The notes: generated by a model not told the origin, from the sequence alone. DNA of 64,000 nucleotides from an uncultured Bacteroidia bacterium (GCA_905478335.1 CAJQIC010000009.1:62001-126000), one strand, 5' to 3'; numbered from the stretch's first letter, positions 25,531 to 35,178 are shown. Numbers and translations: made by a program.

Positions 25531-27348
25531 TTAATAATCTCTAAATTTTTCTGATGCAAATTGCGTGACGCCAAGAAGTTGGTTTTGCATTAGGTCTGAT
25601 ATGGAGTCGTTCTCTGTAGTGTTAACTAAAAACAAACTTCCTTTTATATCATAAACGATACATCCGTTTTCGTTAATAATCCCTGCACCCAACACGTAAT
25701 AATACAAAGCGTTAGAATTGTTGCTATCAAAAATTGACTTACTAAACTCATATTGGTCGGTAGGTGTATGCAGGATACTCTCGTGCAAAGACAGTGGGAT
25801 ATCTGTATGAGAACAGTAATGCGTATACCTTTTAGTGTGTTTCACTGCTCCGCCTGTCAATAACAAAGGCACCCTAAATTTTCTTGGACTCAAAAGAACC
25901 AAATTACCAGGATTCTTGACCCCATGATCGGCTGTCACAACGACCAATGTATTCTCCCAAACAGGGGAAGCACTTAACTTATCCATAAAAACCCCAAAGC
26001 AACTATCTGTATAGTAAATGGCTTTATAAAAGTCTGAGGTTAAGGAGTCTGAGGTATATGATACTGCCGGTATGTCGAAAGGTTCGTGGCTACTTAACGT
26101 ATATAAGGTCGAAAAAAATGGCTTTTTTGAATTAACGATATCGTTGTAATAATGTGCAAACATATCCTCATCCCGTACACCCCATTTCCCTTCGTTGTTG
26201 GTTGAAATGTCGTTACCAGTAACCACATCATCTACATTGCCATCACTGAATAATAGCTTCAAATTGGCAAAATCCAAATTGCCCCCATAATAAAACGACG
26301 TGTTATATCCTGCGTCTTTGAACCCCTTATAAACCTTAGGCACTTTTACTAATTTGTTGGGATGACTAAGCAATCTGGCATTGGGCAATGCCGGATAACC
26401 GGTAAACAAAGTAGTCAATCCTTTGTCCGAACGGTCGCCGCTAGCATAGCATTGCTCAAATGACAACCCGGTTTGCATCCATTTATTAAGATTAGGCGTT
26501 ATTCCATCAATCCCACCAATACTCGAAACAACGTTGGCTGTAAAACTTTCTAATACAATAAAAACGACATTACAATTCTTCTCAAATACCACTGCGGAAG
26601 TATCAGGTGCTGCTGGATAGGCTGAATTGTACCCTCTTTGCATGGATTTATTGTCGGTAAAATTAAACGTCGAAACTTCGCTTTCCGTTAAAGAAAATGC
26701 AGCGTTCCAAACCGGATTAACCGCTAAATGATTGGCAAAAGGTTGGCTAGAATAATACACCGTACTCACGTTCATGGTAGCCACGTCTAATCCACCACGA
26801 ATCGGCACTATCAAAATTCCAGCTAAAAACAGGGCCCATATGCTTGCACCTCGGTTTACTTCATAATTTCTAAGAAATCTCGTTATGCCATACCGATAAC
26901 ACCTGAGCATGAGGTAGGTAAAAACAATTGCCACCAAAACGACTATCCCCCAATCATACAAATTCGCAGATGCGAAAGCTTCCTTCGGCGTTTTAAGATA
27001 TTCTAAAATAGATCTGTCAATGTGATAACCCCAATAACTATAGAGTCGGCCGTTGATGATTAGAAAACCTGCCATTACGAAAACCAACAATCGATTCATC
27101 CAAAGAAGAATCTTTGGTAATGGTTTAAATGTAAATACGTTACACACCAAAATGACCAGCACATTCAAGAGGGTGACGTAACCTGCCATTGAAAAATCCA
27201 TTGGCAAGCCATGTGCACTAGCACTAACAAGTAGTGCCAGGTCAAGCCCGCTGTCTTGGATATTGAGGAGATAGAAAGACACTCTCCCGACCAAGAAAAA
27301 AATCGTATAAAATAAAAACAACAGTATACTTAGTCGAACTGTTTTCAT
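25531..27348 (-). CDS. LtaS-like sulfatase-fold membrane phosphoglycerol/phosphoethanolamine transferase
   Basis: A 605-residue protein with five N-terminal membrane helices (residues 5-195) and an extracytoplasmic sulfatase domain (about 240-540). Motifs: VVFIVLESFTANVVSSIGG (first metal ligand Glu), CYASGDRSDKGLTTLFTGYPALP (nucleophile region, cited as SGDRSDKGLTTLFTGYPALP), HEPFDIP, and VTADHG (metal Asp and His). In most Bacteroidota relatives I recall Thr in GDRTDKG; here Ser is present, which can still act as nucleophile. The family modifies envelope polymers or lipids with head groups taken from phospholipids; the acceptor here is unknown. It overlaps the FAD oxidoreductase gene upstream by 4 bp. 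Confidence 0.85.
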   Translation of the reverse strand: MKTVRLSILLFLFYTIFFLVGRVSFYLLNIQDSGLDLALLVSASAHGLPMDFSMAGYVTLLNVLVILVCNVFTFKPLPKILLWMNRLLVFVMAGFLIINGRLYSYWGYHIDRSILEYLKTPKEAFASANLYDWGIVVLVAIVFTYLMLRCYRYGITRFLRNYEVNRGASIWALFLAGILIVPIRGGLDVATMNVSTVYYSSQPFANHLAVNPVWNAAFSLTESEVSTFNFTDNKSMQRGYNSAYPAAPDTSAVVFEKNCNVVFIVLESFTANVVSSIGGIDGITPNLNKWMQTGLSFEQCYASGDRSDKGLTTLFTGYPALPNARLLSHPNKLVKVPKVYKGFKDAGYNTSFYYGGNLDFANLKLLFSDGNVDDVVTGNDISTNNEGKWGVRDEDMFAHYYNDIVNSKKPFFSTLYTLSSHEPFDIPAVSYTSDSLTSDFYKAIYYTDSCFGVFMDKLSASPVWENTLVVVTADHGVKNPGNLVLLSPRKFRVPLLLTGGAVKHTKRYTHYCSHTDIPLSLHESILHTPTDQYEFSKSIFDSNNSNALYYYVLGAGIINENGCIVYDIKGSLFLVNTTENDSISDLMQNQLLGVTQFASEKFRDY

Positions 27349-28394
27349 GAGTCAAATCTTTTAATGTCAACCTCAGCATGAAGTGCTGTCCCGTGTTCTA
27401 TATGACTGTATAGTTGCATCGCTAAACTTGGCGCCATTGATACCCCTTTGCTACCAAGTCCACTAAACAAATATTGATTGTTCTTTGATGGGTGACGACC
27501 TAACAACGGTCGTCTGTCTTTAACCGCGGGTCGAATTCCAACACGATGCTCCTTTATTTGGAGCGGAGATGATGTAAATTTCGAAACCTTGTCTAGTATT
27601 TCTACTCTGGCTTTTTCCGTTTTCTCAAGGTTTGTATTTCGCCAATCGTAGGTAGCACCTGCATAAAAGCTACCCTGTTGCGTTGGGCATAGAAAACACC
27701 CACCTACAAAAATGTGGTCTTGATCCAGTTTTTTTGACGTTACTTCTAGAACCTCGCCTTTCATAGGCGTGAAAGGTAAGTAACCCCAATGCATCGCATT
27801 AGCACCCACACAGTACACAACGTTTGCAGCAGAAACATTTTGCCAGCTAATACCCTGGCTCGATGGTTGAATGTCTTCTAGTTCGATTTCGCTTTCAGCG
27901 AACTGGCCAAGAGATTCAAAATATAGTCTCACAAAATCTAGAAATGCATTTGTATCCACTCGTCCTCCGCCAGTCACGGCCATACTGCCATAAGGCGCTG
28001 AAACTCCCTCGAACATTGGAGAGTCCAACGCTCCGGTGGTGATGAAATTTTTATACTTTTCGTCAGTCCATTTGCCAGACCAGTCATTCTGTTCGCCAAT
28101 CGAACTAAAAATCCTAACGATAGGGTGTTCGAATAAAAATCTTCGGTCTGCCATCGATTCCATCCTTTTATAAAAGGACTTTGCTGTAGGAAAAAAAGTA
28201 TCCGCTTCCCATGTGAGGGTCATTCGTTTACCGGTTACAGGGTTCATAATTCCTGCTGCAACACGAGACGATGTATTTGGCTTAGGGCTGTCAACAATAC
28301 AAACAGATTTACCTTGTTCATGCAACGTCATAGCCAAAACAGAACCTGCCACGCCCTGCCCAATTATTAAATAATCATAAACACCGTTAACCAT
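27345..28394 (-). CDS. FAD-dependent oxidoreductase (DAO family)
   Basis: A 349-residue flavoenzyme of the D-amino-acid oxidase/glycine oxidase fold. It shows the N-terminal FAD loop YLIIGQGVAGSVLAMTL (GxGxxG at about residue 12), ASRVAAGIMNPVTGKR (about residue 45, a block shared with related oxidoreductases), and the C-terminal FAD contact GLGSKGVSMAPSLA (about 323). The substrate, probably an amine or amino acid, cannot be assigned. ATG 28394 is preceded 5 nt upstream by the perfect -7 box TATCTTTG, so the two-gene operon with the LtaS-like gene should have a leaderless mRNA. Confidence 0.87.
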   Translation of the reverse strand: MVNGVYDYLIIGQGVAGSVLAMTLHEQGKSVCIVDSPKPNTSSRVAAGIMNPVTGKRMTLTWEADTFFPTAKSFYKRMESMADRRFLFEHPIVRIFSSIGEQNDWSGKWTDEKYKNFITTGALDSPMFEGVSAPYGSMAVTGGGRVDTNAFLDFVRLYFESLGQFAESEIELEDIQPSSQGISWQNVSAANVVYCVGANAMHWGYLPFTPMKGEVLEVTSKKLDQDHIFVGGCFLCPTQQGSFYAGATYDWRNTNLEKTEKARVEILDKVSKFTSSPLQIKEHRVGIRPAVKDRRPLLGRHPSKNNQYLFSGLGSKGVSMAPSLAMQLYSHIEHGTALHAEVDIKRFDS

Positions 28395-28399
28395 TGCAG

Positions 28400-28407
28400 C
28401 AAAGATA
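28400..28407 (-). promoter_or_regulatory. -7 box TATCTTTG of the FAD oxidoreductase/LtaS-like operon
   Basis: Perfect TAnnTTTG element, separated from the ATG at 28394 by CTGCA. Predicts a leaderless transcript. Confidence 0.55.
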
Positions 28408-28476
28408 CTTCGTTGAAGTTTACCGAATTGCGTATGATAGTAGTCTTTTAAAGCCGAAAGAAATGCAAAAGGTGGT

Positions 28477-28484
28477 TACTTTTG
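28477..28484 (+). promoter_or_regulatory. -7 box TACTTTTG of the porin gene
   Basis: Perfect TAnnTTTG element 16 nt before the GTG start at 28501. Confidence 0.5.
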
Positions 28485-28500
28485 CCGCCGTGTTTTAGTT

Positions 28501-30381
28501 GTGCGCGTTCTACTGACAACCATATTGATTCTATCGCTAACTGCGTTCGGTTTTGGCCAAATGTTTGATACGACAACCTATCACAAAGATTTATCATCTT
28601 ATGTAAAGGTTGATGACGTCTTGCATATGCGGTTTAACAAAACGAATGAAGACACCCTCTTAAAATTTGGTCACCGAATCAACGATGCTTTTATTGAAAC
28701 CCCCATTGCTTTACATACAGGTCGGATCGCAAGTCCTTCTAGGCCACTGATTTACCAAGCACCAACAACGGATCAATTTCAGCTCTCGACTCCTCTGTTC
28801 AGCAGCTGGTTCTACAATCCCGATAGCATAGTTTACCACAGCTCGCATACACCGCGTACGGACTTAACCTATGCCCAGGGTACGGGGAATTTGTTACACT
28901 TAGCCGCTAGTCATTCGCAAAGCATCGCTCCAAATTGGAGTTTTGGATTGATTTATAACCGAACAAAGTCTCATAATTTATTCCATAACAACTTACCGGC
29001 ATTCAATCAGGAAAGAATGACCAATCTGTTTAGCACTGGTGTTTACTCACATTTTCACACACCCAATCACAAATACGAAGTATTCGCAAATTTTGTCAAT
29101 AGTAAAAACACGGTAAAAGAAACCTTTGGCATTGCCAACCCGGATGAGTTTGACCAATTATCCGGAAGAGCCAAAACGTTTGCGGGTGAGGCTAACTTTT
29201 ACGACGCGTCAAATTTGTTCATTGATAGAATCTGGTCGGTGACACAGTTTTTTAGACCTGGCGAAAGAACCATTCAAGTGAATGACACCACTACTGGACC
29301 AGACACAAGCACTTCCAATATTTCATCTCAATGGTTTCATCAACTGCGGTACAGAAGGCACGTAAACAGGTTTACTGATGGAGACCCGAACACCATCTTG
29401 TTCCCAACAAGATTTGTTTCTCTTGAAACACACGATTCCATTTTCCATTCTGTTTTATCCAACAAAGTAGGAAAAGCATTTCATGTCAATTCTATGCTAA
29501 CGAAGATTTGGATGTTACACGAAGCCATTCAGGTAAAACAACAGTATTTTCATAACAGTAGTTTCAACCACCTTAGGTTTGGCGGCGATATCCGTAAAAG
29601 TGGAGAGAACAAGCACCACTATCTATATGCACATGGCTCAGCATTGGGCTTTTACAGTGGAGACTTTAAAGGTTTGTATAGATTTGAATCAATGTTAAAG
29701 CGCATTGACCTGCGTTCTGAAATTAGTCTTACACGACGACGACCAGATTACAATGATCAATTTTTTGGTAGTAATAATTATTATTGGAATAGTTCATTAA
29801 ATAAAACGTTAACAGGTCAAGTAACTGGCCGAATATCAAGTAAAAAATCATCCCAGTTCCTGGATGTTAGCTTGTACACTATTGACCAATTCGTTTATTA
29901 TGACTCGAACGGGATGGTACAACAATTTGACAATGTATTGCAACATGCTAGAGTCAATGCAGTTTTTCAACTTCGATTAGGATCGTCTTGGTATTTTAAA
30001 AATCGTGTAACCTATCAATGGGCTTCAAGCGAGGTTTTGGCGTTACCAACGTTTAGCGTTAAGACGCGACTCTATAAAGAAGGGTTTCTATTTAATAAAA
30101 ATATGTGGGCTAGAATTGGTCTGGATATTCAATACTTCTCACCATATACAGGTACAAGCTACAACCCTATTGTTAGACAAATGACCTTGTCGAACAATGA
30201 AATCGGTGGTTTTCCAATAGTTGATGTGTTTATCAATAGTGAGGTTCGATCAATGGAACTTTACGTCTCTACGAACCATGTCGGTCAAGGTTTCTTTATT
30301 AACGATTCTTTTATGGCTTCCAATTATGTGCTCATCGGACGCACATTCCAATTTGGGGTGAATTGGCGCTTGTTTGATTAA
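28501..30381 (+). CDS. putative porin (Bacteroidota Porin_10-type)
   Basis: A 626-residue outer-membrane protein with a signal peptide (ending FGFGQ). The sequence begins TDLTYAQGTGNLLHLAASHSQ, the conserved entry of the Bacteroidota putative-porin family, and goes on with alternating strands to a C-terminal aromatic (TFQFGVNWRLFD). The barrel likely has 16 or more strands; the solute is unknown. The start is GTG 28501, since the reading has no earlier in-frame start after the promoter box. Its TAA shares TTAA with the stop of the convergent OmpA-like gene. Confidence 0.85.
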   Translation: MRVLLTTILILSLTAFGFGQMFDTTTYHKDLSSYVKVDDVLHMRFNKTNEDTLLKFGHRINDAFIETPIALHTGRIASPSRPLIYQAPTTDQFQLSTPLFSSWFYNPDSIVYHSSHTPRTDLTYAQGTGNLLHLAASHSQSIAPNWSFGLIYNRTKSHNLFHNNLPAFNQERMTNLFSTGVYSHFHTPNHKYEVFANFVNSKNTVKETFGIANPDEFDQLSGRAKTFAGEANFYDASNLFIDRIWSVTQFFRPGERTIQVNDTTTGPDTSTSNISSQWFHQLRYRRHVNRFTDGDPNTILFPTRFVSLETHDSIFHSVLSNKVGKAFHVNSMLTKIWMLHEAIQVKQQYFHNSSFNHLRFGGDIRKSGENKHHYLYAHGSALGFYSGDFKGLYRFESMLKRIDLRSEISLTRRRPDYNDQFFGSNNYYWNSSLNKTLTGQVTGRISSKKSSQFLDVSLYTIDQFVYYDSNGMVQQFDNVLQHARVNAVFQLRLGSSWYFKNRVTYQWASSEVLALPTFSVKTRLYKEGFLFNKNMWARIGLDIQYFSPYTGTSYNPIVRQMTLSNNEIGGFPIVDVFINSEVRSMELYVSTNHVGQGFFINDSFMASNYVLIGRTFQFGVNWRLFD

Positions 30382-31490
30382 GAATCGCCAAGTAGCTGAA
30401 GTGTCCACACCTCAACACGTTTGTTCTGATCTGCTTCTTTATTGTTGGCAGGAATCGGGTAAATCATCTTATAGTTACTTAATCCCTTGTAGGTAAGACG
30501 CTTCTTTTCTATACCACGTGATATTAAATATTGGAATACAGCCTTAGCACGCTTATGGCTTAAATCGTGGTTATAAATACGCTGCATTATATTGGCTGTC
30601 CTCGATTTGGAAAAATTCATATGCCCCTGAATCTCAATAAAGAGATTTTGGTCTTCTGCCAGCATTTGAACCAACTTCTCGAGTTCTGGCATCGCCTCAG
30701 GTTTAAAATTATCCGTGTCTGTGTAGAAATAGATATGGTCATATCTCAATTTCTGGACTACGGCAACGGGTTTCAAGTAAACCTGAAGGGTTAACGTATC
30801 TCCCTGCTGTCTGACGCTACTAGGTTCCACATGTATGACCTCATTCAAGTAACCCGACTTAGAGAACGTAATGTTTAATGTTGGGTATTTCTTACGACTA
30901 AAAACACAAACCGCATTACTACTCGTTCGAGCAAACACATTTCTATGTTGTCTTTCAATAACATAATCGCAAGGCAGGCGTGTTTTCGTATTTGAATTAA
31001 AGGTTTCAATTTTGACAAATTTTACTTCATCCGTTTTCAATTCAGGAATCTCAGGAGGATATGTTTCGTCTTCATACACTATGGTTATCATCACCCTCCG
31101 ATTTTTATGCTTGACTTTACTTATCAGTTGACTTTCTCCAAAAGCACCAATTTTTATGATTGCAGGTTTAACACCTTGTGAGATTAGATACGTTTGCGCA
31201 TTGGCTGCTCTCCTATTAGACAATCCAACGTTGTACGTCATTGACGCATCACTATCCGTATGACCTTCGATATATATTTCTCTGATAATTTTGGGTTGTA
31301 TTTCGAGAATTGCTTTTCGAATCAATGATTTTGACTGCGTGTTGAGTGCATATCCGTTAGAGGGGAAATAAATACTGAGGGACTTCTGATTAAAAGACTG
31401 GGCATTCACCTGAGTGACCATAAGACTCAGTACAGCGGGCATAAGGAATAGCGCAACTGAATACTTCCGAATATTCTGTAAGAGTGTCAT
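30378..31490 (-). CDS. protein with two OmpA-like peptidoglycan-binding domains
   Basis: About 370 residues. ATG 31490 is preferred because it begins a normal signal peptide (MTLLQNIRKYSVALFLMPAV ending at VNAQ); the frame to 31523 adds 11 residues. Two OmpA_C domains flank a central segment. The first (about 35-130) has IREIYIEGHTDSDASMTYN and LSNRRAANAQTYLISQGV; the second (about 255-370) has FIEIQGHMNFSKS and LSHKRAKAVFQYLISRGI. Only the first has the canonical Asp/Arg pair; the second has lost the TDxxG form (GHMNFSKS), so peptidoglycan binding may differ. The middle resembles a carboxypeptidase-regulatory or Ig-like fold with paired Cys. Likely an envelope anchor. Confidence 0.8.
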   Translation of the reverse strand: MTLLQNIRKYSVALFLMPAVLSLMVTQVNAQSFNQKSLSIYFPSNGYALNTQSKSLIRKAILEIQPKIIREIYIEGHTDSDASMTYNVGLSNRRAANAQTYLISQGVKPAIIKIGAFGESQLISKVKHKNRRVMITIVYEDETYPPEIPELKTDEVKFVKIETFNSNTKTRLPCDYVIERQHRNVFARTSSNAVCVFSRKKYPTLNITFSKSGYLNEVIHVEPSSVRQQGDTLTLQVYLKPVAVVQKLRYDHIYFYTDTDNFKPEAMPELEKLVQMLAEDQNLFIEIQGHMNFSKSRTANIMQRIYNHDLSHKRAKAVFQYLISRGIEKKRLTYKGLSNYKMIYPIPANNKEADQNKRVEVWTLQLLGDS

Positions 31491-31588
31491 GAACAACTTG
31501 ATAAACGCAAACATGGTGCCCAATATTTCAAGGCTAGGCCTGAAGGTTCAATATTTTCCTTGTATCTTCGAAAGATTGTATAAATGAC

Positions 31589-31615
31589 AAGCCCCGACCA
31601 TATAGGTCAGGACTT
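31589..31615 (-). promoter_or_regulatory. hairpin in the 5' region of the OmpA-like gene
   Basis: 11-bp stem around ATATA. Read as + RNA it has two C-A mismatches. Read as minus RNA these become G-U wobbles and all 11 positions pair, so the structure is made in RNA of the minus strand, i.e. in the leader of the OmpA-like gene about 100 nt before its ATG. No T-tract follows, so a simple terminator is unlikely. Confidence 0.5.
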
Positions 31616-31949
31616 AAAATCAAAGATAAAATACTAAACTACTACTTATGATGAAAATTATTAACCATGTGCTCTTTCTCTCGAAAGCTACAACTTGTTA
31701 CAAGCGAAGTATATGCCATACTCATATATCCTGAATATCAGCACTTTAACGTTTTTCACCACCTTAAAGTGATTCATTTTGGGAATATTTAGTCTATTTT
31801 TTAGAATAACAGTATATTTATATCGTTATTGTTATTATTCAAGGCATACAGTAGTTATATTTCGTCCCATTTCGGGATTACATTCAACTTTCTGAGAATT
31901 AATCCACAATTTAAGGCTACAGAAGGCTGTTTTAATAGCTTTGCTTAAA
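31616..31949. other. A+T-rich leader region with a shared 14-bp motif
   Basis: No gene is supported. A 28-codon frame from ATG 31648 has no match to any pattern. TTTTGGGAATATTT at 31777-31790 recurs at 32394-32407 before the response-regulator gene. Confidence 0.5.
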
Positions 31950-32381
31950 ATGGACAAACAATGGAAAATATCTAACGACGAGACCTTGTTCCTGCTGGAC
32001 GATCTATATGATGTACAACCCAAATTACAGCGTAAGGAAAGCTCCCCTAAGCAAAACAAGAACTCGAAATCAATTGGTATTATCCTTAACGAAGAACCAT
32101 CCACCCAAACAAGTCTGTTTATTTCAAAAGTCATGCAATCGGTAAATAAGTCTGAAACTGACTTTGACGTCTATTGGAACCAGGACACAAGTGACATTGC
32201 ACCGGAAGTAGCTTTGCGATTTGGCGTTAACACGAACACCTCTGACCTATATACAACTACTAAACAAGATGGAATCACAACTTGCGATTTTGATTCGATT
32301 CATACAATTATGACTGACACGAGCAAAAAAAGACTTCTCTGGGAATGCCTCAAAACAACATTTAAAATGTCTCAAAATTAA
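31950..32381 (+). CDS. hypothetical protein
   Basis: A 143-residue soluble acidic protein. The frame is open to a TTG at 31941 but the ATG at 31950 is the better start. It has an N-terminal low-complexity, lysine- and glutamine-rich linker (QPKLQRKESSPKQNKNSKS), then a compact domain with GIILNEEPS, DLYTTTKQDGITTC and a C-terminal block FDSIHTIMTDTSKKRLLWEC. I do not recognise a family. The position ahead of a single-domain response regulator, with a shared upstream motif, suggests a link in regulation. No membrane segment, signal or catalytic motif is visible. Confidence 0.65.
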   Translation: MDKQWKISNDETLFLLDDLYDVQPKLQRKESSPKQNKNSKSIGIILNEEPSTQTSLFISKVMQSVNKSETDFDVYWNQDTSDIAPEVALRFGVNTNTSDLYTTTKQDGITTCDFDSIHTIMTDTSKKRLLWECLKTTFKMSQN

Positions 32382-32497
32382 CCATCAGTCTACTTTTGGG
32401 AATATTTCCAATTATTGACTTTTGTTAATTTGCTCTTTTTCAGTTACTTAAGAAATAAAACAATCATTGGCATCTGTATTGTAATTAATGATGCACT

Positions 32498-32884
32498 ATG
32501 ATTACTACGACTATGACAACTGAACTTAAGATCCTACTTATTGATGATCACGAGATCAACAGCCTTTTTACTGGGTACATGTTTACTAAACTTGGCATTC
32601 CATTTGACGTGGCTACCAACAAGCAACAAGCGATCAACTTACTGAAAGACAATTCGTATACGCTCATCCTTCTTGATATTCAAATGCCAAATCACGATGG
32701 GTACGATGTAGCTAAGGCCTTAAGACTCATGAGTCCGAAGGTGCCTATCATTGCCTTTACTAGCTTACCTGAAGAAGAAGTTTTACCAAAAGCGCTTAAC
32801 TCTGGCATGAATGATTACATGTTAAAACCACAAGCGATGCAGGAGATTTGGGGAATGATTAACAAGTTTAAACAGTCTGCTTAA
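32498..32884 (+). CDS. single-domain response regulator (CheY-like receiver)
   Basis: A 128-residue receiver domain without an output domain. It has ILLIDDHEINSLFTGYMF (acidic pair DD, about residues 16-17), the phosphoacceptor in LILLDIQMPNHDGYDV (Asp about 60), PIIAFTSLPEEE (Thr/Ser switch, about 89) and DYMLKPQA (Lys about 110). All catalytic residues are in place, so it should be phosphorylated by a histidine kinase that is not encoded here. A second ATG at 32513 is an equally good start. The gene stops in TTAA, shared with the end of the UvrD/PcrA helicase gene. Confidence 0.92.
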   Translation: MITTTMTTELKILLIDDHEINSLFTGYMFTKLGIPFDVATNKQQAINLLKDNSYTLILLDIQMPNHDGYDVAKALRLMSPKVPIIAFTSLPEEEVLPKALNSGMNDYMLKPQAMQEIWGMINKFKQSA

Positions 32885-35178
32885 GACTTAACAAACCTCA
32901 ATTTAGCAAACTTTAAGACCAGCTGCTTTTTACCGAATTGATCAAAGACGATGGTGGCTTTTTTGTTACCAAAATCTCCATCTATCTTCTCCACCGAACC
33001 CTTCCCAAACCGCTGGTGCTCTACACTGTCACCAACTTTAATGTCTTTGGTGTCATCAGGAACAAAGTCCTCTATAGGAGGTGGTAATGGCTTATTAGGC
33101 GAAGGCTTGTTTGAACGGCCATATTTATTCTGAAAACTAGGCTTAGACTTTGCAGCAAAACTTCTGCCTCCACTCAATCTTGACTCGTCAGGATCAACTT
33201 TCTGTTTAAATGTCTTTTTGTCAAGCTCGATAAAATCATTCACAATCTCACTAATGAAACGACTAGGCTCACAAGGAAGTAGCTGCCCAAATCGAAACCT
33301 AGAATTTGCGTACGACAATGTTAATTTCCGCTCGGCACGGGTCATCCCAACATAAAACAATCGACGTTCTTCTTCCAAGTCTTTACGACTGCCACTACTC
33401 ATTTGAGATGGAAACAAGTTTTCCTCCATTCCAGAGATATACACATAAGGAAACTCAAGACCTTTGGCTGCGTGAATAGTCATTAAAGAAATCTTTTCAT
33501 CAGAACCATCATCTTTATCGGCATCGGTAATCAAAGCGATATCCTGAAGATACACACCTAAATTCTTGTCCAATTCAGACTCATCATCCTCAACAAACTC
33601 TTTTATACCATTGAGCAGTTCCACTACATTCTCGTACCTGCTGATTCCTTCAACCGTTTTGTCGTCATACAAGTTCTTCAACAAACTGGTTGACTTGGCA
33701 ATATGCATCGACAACTCGTAAGCGTCTTTACTTGCCAACATGGTTGCAAAGCTTTTGATCTTTGTGGCAAAATCTGCGAGCCTGGTTTTAGCCGACCCTA
33801 AATTGGCAAAAACCTCCGCATTACAAACGATATCCCACCACGACACACCTTGCTCACTGGCGTGAAGCTGAATTTTATCCAAAGTCGTTTTTCCAATACC
33901 CCTTGCTGGATAATTTATAACGCGCTTTAGGCTCTCTTCATCTTTATGGTTTACCGTCAAACGTAAATAAGCCAGCAGATCTTTCACTTCTTTGCGCTGG
34001 TAAAAAGACGTCCCTCCGTAGATTCGATAAGGCAAGTTGAGCTTTCTTAAAGCCTCTTCCAGACTCCGACTTTGTGCATTCGTGCGATACAAAATAGCAA
34101 ATTCCGTGTGGTTCGCTTGGCTTTTCATCTTTTCCTCAAAAATGGACTGTGCAATGAATCGACCTTCTTCGTTATCGGTTACTGCCCGAATAACTTTAAT
34201 CTTTTCTCCAAGCTGATTTGAAGTCCAAACCTTTTTTTCCAACTGATCCTTATTGTTGGCAATAATTGACTCTGCGGCATTAACTATGGTTTGCGTAGAC
34301 CGATAGTTTTGTTCTAGTTTATACACCTTTAAATCAGGATAATCCTTTTCAAAGTTGAGAATGTTCCGAATTGTTGCGCCTCGAAAAGAATATATACTCT
34401 GAGCATCGTCGCCAACCACACAAATATTTTCGTTAACCGCAGCTAGCTTTTTAACAATCATGTACTGACAGTGATTCGTATCCTGATACTCATCAACCAT
34501 TACATACTTAAATTTATGCTGATATTTATTCAGCACATCCACGTGCTTGGTAAATAGCTCAAAGGTCTTAAGCAGCAAGTCGTCAAAATCCATCGCTCCA
34601 GCCATAAAGCATCTTTTTGCATACATGGCATAAATCTTGGCAATCTCAGGCTTTCCACTTACAGAATCGTACGCAGTAAGCTCATCTGCATTTTGATACA
34701 TCTTGTGCGTGATTAAGACATTTTTAGCCGCACTTATGCGACTAAGGACAACATTGGGTTTGTACGCTTTGTCATCTAACTTTAACTCCTTTATAATTGT
34801 TTTTAACAGGCTTTTAGAGTCATCAGTATCGTAAATGGTGAAGTTCGAAGGATAGCCTAACTTGTCGGCCTCAAACCTTAAAATTTTGGCAAATACAGAG
34901 TGAAAAGTACCCATCCAAATATTCTTCGCTTCCGCACCAATTACCTTTTCAATCCGGTTGCGCATTTCTTTTGCAGCCTTATTGGTGAATGTTAGTGCCA
35001 GGATATTAAATGGATCAATGCCTGAGGCAATCATATGTGCAATGCGATAGGTCAACACCCGCGTTTTCCCAGAACCTGCTCCAGCAACAATCATCACCGG
35101 ACCCTTTGTTTGAAGCACGGCTTCGCGTTGCGGGTCATTCAACCCCTTAAGATAGTCCGCTTGGTGTTGCTCATCCAT
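32881..35178 (-). CDS. pcrA: UvrD/PcrA-type 3'-5' DNA helicase
   Basis: A 765-residue superfamily 1A helicase. It has a Q motif (LNDPQREAV), Walker A (VAGAGSGKTRVL, about residue 33), motif II (MVDEYQDTNHCQY, about 229), motif III (DDAQSIYSFRGA), LEQNYRS, and motif VI (LEEERRLFYVGMTRAE). The C-terminal ~100 residues are the PcrA-type flexible tail with a Tudor-like RNA-polymerase-binding domain (VGDSVEHQRFGKGSVEKI). Roles are nucleotide excision and mismatch repair and clearing replication-transcription conflicts. ATG 35178 follows the -7 box by 4 nt. Confidence 0.95.
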   Translation of the reverse strand: MDEQHQADYLKGLNDPQREAVLQTKGPVMIVAGAGSGKTRVLTYRIAHMIASGIDPFNILALTFTNKAAKEMRNRIEKVIGAEAKNIWMGTFHSVFAKILRFEADKLGYPSNFTIYDTDDSKSLLKTIIKELKLDDKAYKPNVVLSRISAAKNVLITHKMYQNADELTAYDSVSGKPEIAKIYAMYAKRCFMAGAMDFDDLLLKTFELFTKHVDVLNKYQHKFKYVMVDEYQDTNHCQYMIVKKLAAVNENICVVGDDAQSIYSFRGATIRNILNFEKDYPDLKVYKLEQNYRSTQTIVNAAESIIANNKDQLEKKVWTSNQLGEKIKVIRAVTDNEEGRFIAQSIFEEKMKSQANHTEFAILYRTNAQSRSLEEALRKLNLPYRIYGGTSFYQRKEVKDLLAYLRLTVNHKDEESLKRVINYPARGIGKTTLDKIQLHASEQGVSWWDIVCNAEVFANLGSAKTRLADFATKIKSFATMLASKDAYELSMHIAKSTSLLKNLYDDKTVEGISRYENVVELLNGIKEFVEDDESELDKNLGVYLQDIALITDADKDDGSDEKISLMTIHAAKGLEFPYVYISGMEENLFPSQMSSGSRKDLEEERRLFYVGMTRAERKLTLSYANSRFRFGQLLPCEPSRFISEIVNDFIELDKKTFKQKVDPDESRLSGGRSFAAKSKPSFQNKYGRSNKPSPNKPLPPPIEDFVPDDTKDIKVGDSVEHQRFGKGSVEKIDGDFGNKKATIVFDQFGKKQLVLKFAKLRFVKS

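Noticed and set aside
31648-31734. 28-codon ORF MMKIINHVLF...
   Set aside because: No promoter box at a proper distance, no recognisable features; not supportable as a gene.
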